The translations under genes and the position numbers were made by a program. DNA of 64,000 nt from Subtercola boreus (lineage in GTDB: Bacteria; Actinomycetota; Actinomycetes; Actinomycetales; Microbacteriaceae), in assembly GCF_003399635.1 (NCBI RefSeq), contig NZ_NBXB01000029.1, positions 272,249 to 336,248 on the forward strand. The letters run 5' to 3'. Numbering within the stretch: the first letter of the stretch is position 1; the number at the start of each line of letters is the position of its first letter. The notes below the pieces were generated by a model, which saw only the letters and a list, made by a program, of their open reading frames with translations, was not told the origin of the DNA and did no database searches. Positions 57,131 to 64,000 of the stretch are shown piece after piece.

Positions 57131-58872
57131 GCGGCCAGCAGAAGACCATCGTCTCCATCGAGAATCTCGAAGTCTCCTTCTCCACAGACGCCGGGGCGAT
57201 CAAGGCCGTCGACCGGGTCAGTCTCGAGGTGGCCGCGGGCGAGGTGCTTGCCATCGTCGGCGAGAGCGGGTCAGGCAAGACCGTCACCGCGAAGTCGATC
57301 CTCGGCCTCCTGCCGGAGACCGCGACCGCGCGGGGTGCGATCATCCTCTCGAGCCGCGACGGCGGCGGCGCACCCGGGGCCGGCAGTTCACACAACAACG
57401 ATGTGCTGAGCCTGTCGAAGAAGCAGCTCCGCGGCATCCGGGGTTCCGATGTGTCGATGGTCTTCCAGGAACCCTCGACGGCGCTGAACCCGGTCTACAC
57501 CGTCGGCTGGCAGATCGCCGAGGGGCTTCGCGCACATGGGAAGTACACGCGCGCAGAGGCGAAGGCCAAGGCGATCGACATCCTCGGCCGCGTCGGCATC
57601 CCCGACCCCGAGACGCGGGTGAACTACTACCCGCACCAGTTCTCGGGTGGCCAGAAGCAGCGCGTCGTCATCGCGCAGGCGCTCGTGCTCGATCCGGGGC
57701 TGATCGTGGCCGACGAGCCGACGACCGCCCTTGACGTCACCGTACAGGCCGAGATCCTCGACCTGCTGCGCCGCTGCCGCGACGAGTTCGGCACCGCCAT
57801 CGTTCTGATCACCCACAACATGGGTGTCGTCGCAGACCTCGCCGACCGGGTCGCCGTCATGTACCAGGGTGAGGTGGTCGAGCAGGCCGACGCCGTCACC
57901 CTGTTCTCCGATCCCCAGAACGACTACACGAAGAAGCTTCTGGCCTCCGTGCCGCACATCGGCCAGGGGGCACTCCAGACAGTAGAACGGGCATCCGCTC
58001 GCGCAACCGACTGGCAGAACGCCACTCCGGTCGTCGTCGCCTCGGGCCTCCGCATCGAGTACCCGGGTCGTTTCGGTCGTGGCGGATTCGTCGCGGTCGA
58101 CGGGGTCGACTTCGAGATCCGGGCGGGCGAAGTGCTTGGCCTGGTCGGCGAGAGCGGATCGGGCAAGACCACCATCGGCCGTGCCATCGGCGGACTCACC
58201 CGCGTGACCGGCGGCTCCCTGAAGGTGCTCGATCACGAGATGAACGGCATCCGCGAGCGCGTCTTCAAGAAGGTGCGGAGCGACATCGGCTTCGTGTTCC
58301 AGGATCCCGCCTCGAGTTTCAATCCCCTGCTCACCATCGCCGACTGCGTGGCCGAACCGCTGGTCGTGCACGGCCGTGCCGGCAACCCCCGTGAAGCCAG
58401 GGCCCGCGTCGACGAGCTCCTGGAGGCGGTGCAGCTCCCGAAGAGCTACGGCGACCGTTACCCCCACGAACTCTCGGGCGGTCAACGGCAACGGGCAAGC
58501 CTTGCCCGCGCCATCGCACTGGAACCGGCACTGCTGATCGCCGACGAACCCACCTCCGCGCTCGACGTTTCGGTGCAGGCCAGGGTTCTCGAGCTCTTCG
58601 CCGAGCTGCAGCGCGAGTTCGGGTTCGCCGCGCTCTTCATCAGCCATGACCTCGCCGTGGTCGATCTGCTGGCCGACCGCATCGCGGTGCTCTACAAGGG
58701 CAAGCTCGTCGAGGAGGGAACCGGTTCGGAGGTGCTCGGCTCGCCGAAACACCCCTACACCCAGCGCCTGCTCGCATCGCTGCCCGTGCCCGATCCGGTC
58801 GAGCAGGCGTCACGGCGCGAGGCACTGCGGGCGCTTCGCGCCGATGAGGCTCGCGCGGCCGGCACCTCGTAA
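57127..58872 (+). CDS. Fused dipeptide ABC transporter ATPase (DppD-DppF)
   Basis: 581 residues carrying two complete ABC ATPase domains. The first has Walker A GESGSGKT at 45-52, signature FSGGQKQR and Walker B LIVADEPTTALD. The second has Walker A GESGSGKT near 341-348, LSGGQRQR and LLIADEPTSALD. It replaces separate DppD and DppF subunits, powering the permease pair encoded just upstream. The oligopeptide-type C-terminal segment after each ATPase (HPYTQRLLASLPV) is present at the end. Its TAA stop forms part of the next gene's -10-like hexamer. Confidence 0.94.
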   Translation: MSGQQKTIVSIENLEVSFSTDAGAIKAVDRVSLEVAAGEVLAIVGESGSGKTVTAKSILGLLPETATARGAIILSSRDGGGAPGAGSSHNNDVLSLSKKQLRGIRGSDVSMVFQEPSTALNPVYTVGWQIAEGLRAHGKYTRAEAKAKAIDILGRVGIPDPETRVNYYPHQFSGGQKQRVVIAQALVLDPGLIVADEPTTALDVTVQAEILDLLRRCRDEFGTAIVLITHNMGVVADLADRVAVMYQGEVVEQADAVTLFSDPQNDYTKKLLASVPHIGQGALQTVERASARATDWQNATPVVVASGLRIEYPGRFGRGGFVAVDGVDFEIRAGEVLGLVGESGSGKTTIGRAIGGLTRVTGGSLKVLDHEMNGIRERVFKKVRSDIGFVFQDPASSFNPLLTIADCVAEPLVVHGRAGNPREARARVDELLEAVQLPKSYGDRYPHELSGGQRQRASLARAIALEPALLIADEPTSALDVSVQARVLELFAELQREFGFAALFISHDLAVVDLLADRIAVLYKGKLVEEGTGSEVLGSPKHPYTQRLLASLPVPDPVEQASRREALRALRADEARAAGTS

Positions 58873-58875
58873 ACT
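58870..58875 (+). promoter_or_regulatory. -10-like TAAACT overlapping the transporter stop
   Basis: The transporter TAA stop starts the hexamer TAAACT, followed by 7 nt and GTG 58883, so the hydrolase gene may be transcribed separately and leaderless. Confidence 0.45.
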
Positions 58876-58882
58876 GTCTGCC

Positions 58883-59665
58883 GTGAACCAGACGCCTGCT
58901 GCCAGCCAGACCGTGACCCTCAGCGCTGCCGGTGCCGAGTTCACGGCGTATGTCGCGACGCCGCAGATCCCGGCGGAACAGTACAGGGGTGCCGTCATGG
59001 TCATCCACGAGGTCTGGGGGCTCGTCGACCACATCCGGAGCGTTGCAGACCGGTACGCGGCCGAGGGGTACCTGACCATTGCGCCCGATCTGATGGACGA
59101 CCTCGGCGCGTCATCCGGCGAAGCCGACGAACTGCAGCGACAGCTGGTCAGCGCCGACCCCGCTGAGCTCGCTGCGGGCCAGGAACGCCTCCGCGAGCTG
59201 ATGGCTCCCATCACGGACCCCGCCTTCGCGACCCGGGCCATCCACCGGCTGATCGCCGCCGTCGACCACCTCCACCGGCAGGAGGCTGTCGACGGCCGGA
59301 TCGCTGTCACCGGGTTCAGCTTCGGCGGCAGCTATGCCTTCAGCCTCGCCGTCGCCGACTCGCGGGTGCGAGCATCCATCCCCTTCTACGCCTACGTGAA
59401 CCTGCCCAGGGAGCTGCTCGGCGAGATCGCCTGTCCGATCCTGTACTTCGTCGGTGAAGACGACCCGGCCCTCTTCCTGGCGTTGCCGGGCCTGACCGCG
59501 CAGATGAAAGCTGCGCACGTCGATTTCACCGCGATCGCCTATCGGAACACCGGTCACGCCTTCTTCAACGAGTCGAACGCGCACGCTTACCGCAAGGACG
59601 CAGCGCAGGACGCCTGGAAGAAGAGCCTCGCCTTCCTGGCCAAGAACCTCGCGCCGACTCGCTGA
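58883..59665 (+). CDS. Dienelactone hydrolase family protein
   Basis: A 260-residue alpha/beta hydrolase of the DLH family: VIHEVWGLVDHI (family Glu), nucleophile in GFSFGGSYA where Ser replaces the usual Cys, Asp in GEDDPALF and His in NTGHAFFN. The Ser variant means true dienelactone specificity should not be assumed; an esterase role is likely. The GTG 58883 choice rests on the promoter spacing and the VNQTPAASQTVTL opening. It starts 10 nt after the ABC transporter gene but may not be in its operon. Confidence 0.87.
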   Translation: MNQTPAASQTVTLSAAGAEFTAYVATPQIPAEQYRGAVMVIHEVWGLVDHIRSVADRYAAEGYLTIAPDLMDDLGASSGEADELQRQLVSADPAELAAGQERLRELMAPITDPAFATRAIHRLIAAVDHLHRQEAVDGRIAVTGFSFGGSYAFSLAVADSRVRASIPFYAYVNLPRELLGEIACPILYFVGEDDPALFLALPGLTAQMKAAHVDFTAIAYRNTGHAFFNESNAHAYRKDAAQDAWKKSLAFLAKNLAPTR

Positions 59666-59703
59666 CACAACCACCCGCTGACGACCTGAGGGAAGATGAC
59701 CGG

Positions 59704-61140
59704 ATGAGCGCCTTCGACCTGGTACGGCGAGCGTTCGGCTGGTCGCTGAAACCTCCGCCCGTGAGCGAGCAACCACCAGACGACGTGGCCGTCGACACGT
59801 CGATCCTGACCATGCTCCGCACCCTCGGCATCGCGATGCTCGCGTCGAGCCAGGCGACGAACGATGTGGAGTCGACGCTCTACGAGATCGCCGAAACGTA
59901 CCATCTGACCGGCATTCGCATCGCAGTACTGCCGACTCTCGTGGTGTTGCAGCTCGACAGCATCCCCTCCGTCGCGGTCGACACGGGCACCATCAGCACA
60001 GCCCGCATCGCGGCCGGACTTGCCGACGACGTGCGCGCCGCGAGCGGTCGCGGCAGTGCACACAGCGGCATCGGAGACCCCGTGCGAGCCGGTCGCACCG
60101 ATCTCGACACCGTTTCCTCCCTCTCCGTGCGGCTCGACCAGGCCGCGTCCATCGACGAGTTGGTGAACGAAGCGCGGCTCGGCCGGTTGAACCCCGACGA
60201 TGCGGCGACGAGGTTTGCGATCATCCGGTCGTCCCGTCCGCGTTTCCCGGCGTGGATGATCGTGATCGGGCACACCGTGCTGTGCCTCGGTTTCGGGCTC
60301 ACCCTGAACCCGACACTCTCGGCGGTACCGGCCTACGTGCTGCTCGGGGCGATCGTGGGGCTGATGCTGCTCCTCGGCCGGAAACTCCCCACCCTCGCCA
60401 GTGCGATGCCGGTCTTCGCTGCGTTCATTGTGACCATCGTCACCGTGCTGTTCCTCACCGGGCCGGCGAGCGGCGATCCGCTGCGGCTGATCACCCCGGC
60501 GCTGGTGAGCTTTCTGCCGGGACTCACCCTGACTGTCGCCTCGATCGAACTCACCAGCAACCAGATCATCGCCGGCGCGAGCCGCATCGTCTACGGAGTC
60601 GCTCAGCTTCTGCTGCTCACCTTCGGGGTCATCGCCGGCTTCACGGTCACGGCGAGTGTCACGGTGCTGAGCGTCGGAGTGCAACTGGGCTGGTGGACCT
60701 CGGTGCTCGGTGTCGCTCTGGTCGCCGCCGGCTACGTGCTGTTCCTGTCGGCACCGAAGAGGTCGTTCCTCTGGATCCTGCTCGCGCTGTTCGTGGCCTA
60801 TGGGGCCCAGTCCCTCGGAGCGATCGCCATCGGTCCGCAGCTCGGTGGATTCGTCGGCGCCCTGGTGATCGTGCCGATCAGTCGGCTCTTCGCGCGCTTC
60901 CGCACAGCACCACCAGCCACCGTCATGACCCTCGCCTCGTTCTGGCTGCTGGTTCCCGGCGCGCTCGGCTTCATCGGCATCAGTGAAACGGCAACGGAGA
61001 GCGCAGGCAGCGCCGCCACCATCGTGAACACCGCGCTCTCGCTCTTCTCGATCGCGCTCGGCATCCTCGTCGGGACGGGTCTCACCCGCGACTTCGACCG
61101 CGCGCGGCGAGCCAGACGAGCGCTGCGAGGAGGTCGCTGA
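59704..61140 (+). CDS. Threonine/serine exporter ThrE family protein
   Basis: 478 residues: N-terminal cytoplasmic DUF1212 domain (ASSQATNDVESTLYEIA, then PTLVVLQ) and about ten membrane helices in two DUF-type halves, including LVSFLPGLTLTVASIELTSN. This is the layout of ThrE of Corynebacterium, a proton-driven Thr/Ser exporter. GAAGAT sits 6 nt before ATG 59704. Convergent with the methyltransferase gene; only 3 nt separate the stops. With sdaA elsewhere in the window it gives two ways to dispose of excess serine, by inference. Confidence 0.87.
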   Translation: MSAFDLVRRAFGWSLKPPPVSEQPPDDVAVDTSILTMLRTLGIAMLASSQATNDVESTLYEIAETYHLTGIRIAVLPTLVVLQLDSIPSVAVDTGTISTARIAAGLADDVRAASGRGSAHSGIGDPVRAGRTDLDTVSSLSVRLDQAASIDELVNEARLGRLNPDDAATRFAIIRSSRPRFPAWMIVIGHTVLCLGFGLTLNPTLSAVPAYVLLGAIVGLMLLLGRKLPTLASAMPVFAAFIVTIVTVLFLTGPASGDPLRLITPALVSFLPGLTLTVASIELTSNQIIAGASRIVYGVAQLLLLTFGVIAGFTVTASVTVLSVGVQLGWWTSVLGVALVAAGYVLFLSAPKRSFLWILLALFVAYGAQSLGAIAIGPQLGGFVGALVIVPISRLFARFRTAPPATVMTLASFWLLVPGALGFIGISETATESAGSAATIVNTALSLFSIALGILVGTGLTRDFDRARRARRALRGGR

Positions 61141-61143
61141 GCG

Positions 61144-62709
61144 TCACTTCAGCGGCAGCAGGAACCCGTCGTCGATGAGCTTCCGGATGCGCGGAAGCAC
61201 GTCGTCGATCAGCACGGCCTCCTCCACCTCGAGCAGATGGGCGATCGCGCCGCACAGCTGCCCGAGCGTGAGATCCCCATCGCAGGCACCCACGAGCGCG
61301 GCCAACGCCGTGTCGAGAGAGACAGTTCGGGCGAACCCGCTGCCCTGCCGGAGCGTCATCACCGTCGGATTCTCCTGCCCCGGCCAGTAGTGGCGCTCCT
61401 CTGTCACATCGGAGGCGTAGGTCACCACCGAGGTGAGCAGACCGGCGTCGCCGAGCGTCGCCTGCCAGTCGTGACCCTCCAGCGCGGCCTGGAAGTACTC
61501 ACCCAACCCGGCAGGATTGTCACCCCACCCGCCATGGAGCGTCTCGTAGCGCGCGAGTCTCCCGCCTGTGCCGGCGAGGGGCGCACGCAACAGCACGTAG
61601 CCGAAACCGACCCGCGTGACGTGCCGTGAATCGAAGTCGTCGAGCCACGCTTCGTACAGCTCGTCGAACTGGCGGGTTCCGGGGCGGGTGCCGCCGTCAC
61701 GGATCCACGTCTCGGCGTACAGAGCGGCATCCTGCAGCTCGCGTTCGATGACCCAGGCGTCGAGACCCGTCGGCTCGATCCAGCCCCGCACCCGGTCGAG
61801 GCCCGAGTCGGCGGAAGCTACGTGGTACTCCCAATTGCCGAGAAGCTGCGCAGTGCCGCCGGGTGTCAGATGCTCGCCGGCCTCACGGATGACCGTCTGC
61901 ACCAGCGCGTCACCGACTAGCCCGCCATCGCGGTACTCATACAGCGGCACGCCCTCCCGCCGCGGAGTGATGACAAACGGCGGGTTGGAGACGATCTGGT
62001 CGAAACGTTCATCCAGAACCGGCTCGAAGAGACTCCCCAGCCGGAACTCGATGTTGTCTACCGCGTTCAGCTCGGCATTCAGTCCTGCCAGCCAGAGCGC
62101 CCGTTCGGAGATGTCGGTGGCGACCACCCGGCGCGCGTGACGGGATGCGTGCAGCGCCTGGATGCCGCAGCCGGTGCCGAGGTCGAGCGCCGAGTCGACG
62201 GGCGAGCTGATCATGAGTCCGCTGAGGGTGGTGGATGCTCCCCCGATGCCGAGCACGTGATCTTCGCTGAGCGGATGCCCGAGGGCGAGTTCGCCGAGAT
62301 CGGAGAGGATCCACCAGCTGCCCGCACCGAGCGTGTCGACGAAGCTGTACGGTCGCAGGTCGAGGAGCGCGCGGAGTTTGCCGTCGAGTCTGCCGTCGAG
62401 TTGCCCGCTGGGTGCGTCGCCGACCAGTCCTAAGGCTTCGGCGCCCGCACTGCCGAGTTGCGGGAGGGCTCGGTCGACCTCGGCTCGGTCGAGCGGCTCA
62501 TTCAGGACGAAAAGCGCGGCGAGGGCCTCTGCCCGGGTGAACGGCAGACCATCTGCGCGGCGCCGTGCCAGTGCGCGGAGGGCCGGAAGCCGTTGCCCGC
62601 GGAACAGGGCTGCCGCCGCCTCCTCGCCCCACAGCCTGCCAACCGTCTCGACGCTGAACGACGAGGTGATCAGATCGCGGCGGAGGTCGGCGGTGAGAGT
62701 GGAGCCCAT
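61144..62709 (-). CDS. Class I methyltransferase (HemK/RlmG-like, NPPF motif)
   Basis: 521 residues: N-terminal winged or helical domain, then the SAM site LDLGTGCGIQALHASRHA and VVATDISERALWLAGLN, and the N-P-P-F motif (SNPPFVI) that methylates planar nitrogen such as glutamine side chains or adenine/guanine bases. A long C-terminal domain ends LIDDGFLLPLK. It resembles actinobacterial DUF7059/methyltransferase fusions; target unknown. ATG 62709 is chosen because TTGAAT lies 6 nt upstream; ATG 62727 is the longer alternative. The 197 nt to the HNH gene contain nothing recognisable. Confidence 0.85.
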   Translation of the reverse strand: MGSTLTADLRRDLITSSFSVETVGRLWGEEAAAALFRGQRLPALRALARRRADGLPFTRAEALAALFVLNEPLDRAEVDRALPQLGSAGAEALGLVGDAPSGQLDGRLDGKLRALLDLRPYSFVDTLGAGSWWILSDLGELALGHPLSEDHVLGIGGASTTLSGLMISSPVDSALDLGTGCGIQALHASRHARRVVATDISERALWLAGLNAELNAVDNIEFRLGSLFEPVLDERFDQIVSNPPFVITPRREGVPLYEYRDGGLVGDALVQTVIREAGEHLTPGGTAQLLGNWEYHVASADSGLDRVRGWIEPTGLDAWVIERELQDAALYAETWIRDGGTRPGTRQFDELYEAWLDDFDSRHVTRVGFGYVLLRAPLAGTGGRLARYETLHGGWGDNPAGLGEYFQAALEGHDWQATLGDAGLLTSVVTYASDVTEERHYWPGQENPTVMTLRQGSGFARTVSLDTALAALVGACDGDLTLGQLCGAIAHLLEVEEAVLIDDVLPRIRKLIDDGFLLPLK

Positions 62710-62906
62710 CACCCCATTCAAGCGCACGCGCCAGCACGTGCTCGACCTGCTGTCGCGCCCTGCGGGCTTGCCGTCGGATGGATGGGTTCTGGATGCGCGT
62801 GGCTGGATCGGTGGTGCGGACGGCGGGCGACTCTACGGAACTCGGGTGGTTGGCTGTGGTGGCCGGGTTCAGGGCGCCGGTGGGGTGGCCTGTGGAGGGC
62901 GTCGTT

Positions 62907-64000
62907 CTACCCGGTGTCGCTGTGATGATCATTTTGCAGACCCTCGCCTGATGGATGGTCTGGTGGGTGGTGGCCGGGTTTCCGTTGGCGTGCCCTGTTT
63001 TGTTGGCAGGGTCTGGGGGTTTGGTTCCAGTCGAGGGATTGGGGTGGGATGACGTGCGGGGTGCCATTTCGGATGGTCAGTTTCCAGCGTGCTTTGTGCA
63101 CGTTTGAGTGATGGAAGTGGCAGAGCAGAGCCCCGTTGTCCAGATCCGTCAGGCCGCCCGGGTGTGTTGGGGAAAGCCACCCGTCGACGTGGTGACTCTC
63201 ACACCAGGACGGTGGTGCGTTGCAGCCTGGCCAGACACACCCGCCGTCCCGGGCTGCCAGGGCCCGGTTCTGGGCGGCGGTGAACAGGCGTCGGGTCTTC
63301 CCGTGTTGGAGGACCTGCCCGTGCTGACCGAACAGGGTCGTGATGACATCCGCGTGACAGAGGAGCGCTTCGACGGTGGTGTAGGGGACGGGTTCGGTGA
63401 GGCCGTCTATCCAGCCCACACCACGCCCGGAGGTGACGTCGTCGAGGGTGGCGTGCAGGTTCACAGTCGGTGCCGCACCGTTCAGACGCGGCACCGTTGG
63501 GTTTTTCGCCCCCAGCTCGATCAGTTGCACAAGACCGTCGGCGCGCTTCTGACCCGCACTCCGGGTATCCACCGTCACAGCATCACCCGGCACACCATCA
63601 TCGTCGAGCGCATCAGGATCGGGGGTGTCAGGCTGGAACGAGACGATCCGGGGGCTTGTGAACGGTTCGAGGGCGGCGCCGATGATCCCGGCCATCGGGG
63701 CTGTCAGCATGCCCGTGATACGAGTCATCCCGGAACAGTGCGGTGTCAGCGTGAGGTACCGGCGCTCATGCAGTTCCGCGTCGCGGGGTTCCGCGCCGTC
63801 GGGGTCGAGGTGCTCCCTGTACCGGATCGCGAGATCATCGACCTCACGAACCGAGTACCCGAACCCTCCGACCCGATCCTGCGCATACGACACCAGCCCA
63901 CCCTCAGCCTCCTCGACCTCCTCGGTGAACCCGACACGGGAAGCCACGTCGGTGAGGCGGCGGGTGATCATCTCCGCAACATCCACCCCAATATCGCCCC
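62907..64000 (-). CDS. DUF222 and HNH endonuclease domain protein, N terminus beyond the window
   Basis: The reading frame stays open to base 64000, so only the C-terminal ~364 residues are seen. They contain the end of a DUF222 region (GDIGVDVAEMITRRL, ERRYLTLTPHCSGMTRI) and a C-terminal HNH nuclease: CVWPGCNAPPSWCESHHVDG, then DNGALLCHFHHSNVHK, with zinc-type Cys pairs and the catalytic His. This is the 13E12-type family present in many copies in actinobacterial genomes and thought to be repeat or mobile associated. The GTG at 63986 is internal, not the start. Confidence 0.9.
   Translation of the reverse strand, partial: GDIGVDVAEMITRRLTDVASRVGFTEEVEEAEGGLVSYAQDRVGGFGYSVREVDDLAIRYREHLDPDGAEPRDAELHERRYLTLTPHCSGMTRITGMLTAPMAGIIGAALEPFTSPRIVSFQPDTPDPDALDDDGVPGDAVTVDTRSAGQKRADGLVQLIELGAKNPTVPRLNGAAPTVNLHATLDDVTSGRGVGWIDGLTEPVPYTTVEALLCHADVITTLFGQHGQVLQHGKTRRLFTAAQNRALAARDGGCVWPGCNAPPSWCESHHVDGWLSPTHPGGLTDLDNGALLCHFHHSNVHKARWKLTIRNGTPHVIPPQSLDWNQTPRPCQQNRARQRKPGHHPPDHPSGEGLQNDHHSDTG

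Noticed and set aside
58883..59665. True dienelactone hydrolase of aromatic degradation
   Set aside because: The nucleophile is Ser rather than Cys and no aromatic-degradation genes are nearby; only the family name is safe.

Overview
The window is high-GC DNA with GTG/TTG starts, tightly overlapping stop/start codons (ATGA, GTGA), very little intergenic space and an actinobacterial gene repertoire: DUF6458, DUF4349 and DUF222-HNH proteins, protein O-mannosyltransferase, LytR-CpsA-Psr, the MoxR/DUF58/transglutaminase trio and a DUF7882-like protein. Together these point to the family Microbacteriaceae (order Micrococcales). I cannot name the genus from sequence alone. It looks like ordinary chromosome: no rRNA, tRNA, CRISPR array, prophage or insertion sequence was seen. 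The only repeat-family or mobile-type gene is a partial DUF222-HNH endonuclease at the right edge.

Layout. 1-10.2 kb is housekeeping: an ABC-F ATPase fragment, DUF6458, apt, a 2H phosphoesterase, the minus-strand block metG > tatD > rsmA > ispE, rsmI, and a protein O-mannosyltransferase overlapping a YeiH-type exporter. 10.3-16.3 kb holds an acyl-CoA ligase, O-acetylhomoserine sulfhydrylase plus a CoA-binding protein, a rhodanese-like protein and a YyaL/DUF255 protein. 16.3-28.7 kb holds hrpA, two MFS transporters (one with its MarR regulator), two aldo/keto reductases, a DUF4349 lipoprotein, a beta-helix protein, a Pr6Pr membrane protein and an SRAP protein. 28.7-38.6 kb holds a minus-strand operon (acyl-CoA dehydrogenase > gamma-carbonic anhydrase-like > NagZ-like), a GH15 enzyme and MoxR > DUF58 > transglutaminase. 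38.8-42.4 kb holds a phosphoesterase, L-serine dehydratase, a tiny acidic ORF, a DUF7882-like protein and a microbial rhodopsin. 42.4-52 kb is a nucleoside phosphorylase followed by a glycan-type cluster (epimerase, GT2, DUF2064, methyltransferase, LCP, a molybdopterin oxidoreductase fused to a cytochrome b-type domain, a GT87-like mannosyltransferase). 52-64 kb holds a secreted lipoprotein, a complete oligopeptide ABC transporter, a dienelactone hydrolase, a ThrE-type exporter, a methyltransferase and the partial HNH protein.

Most notable points. (1) The rhodopsin at 41424-42380 carries the proton-pump residues Asp100/Thr104/Glu111, the retinal Lys239, and a glycine (Gly161) where bacteriorhodopsin has Trp138, the position whose glycine opens the antenna-carotenoid window in xanthorhodopsin. 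It sits 5 nt downstream of a DUF7882-like gene. (2) Arrays of 15-nt (or 30-nt) tandem repeats sit on gene ends, especially four arrays within 3.3 kb around the GT2-methyltransferase-LCP genes. (3) A -10-like hexamer 5-9 nt before the start codon recurs at about 23 genes, suggesting widespread leaderless transcription; it settles several start choices. (4) The sulfhydrylase start is preceded by a hairpin that would bury its ribosome-binding site. No stretch over 300 nt lacks a gene; the longest gap (38550-38794) holds the MoxR promoter and a perfect 24-bp palindrome.
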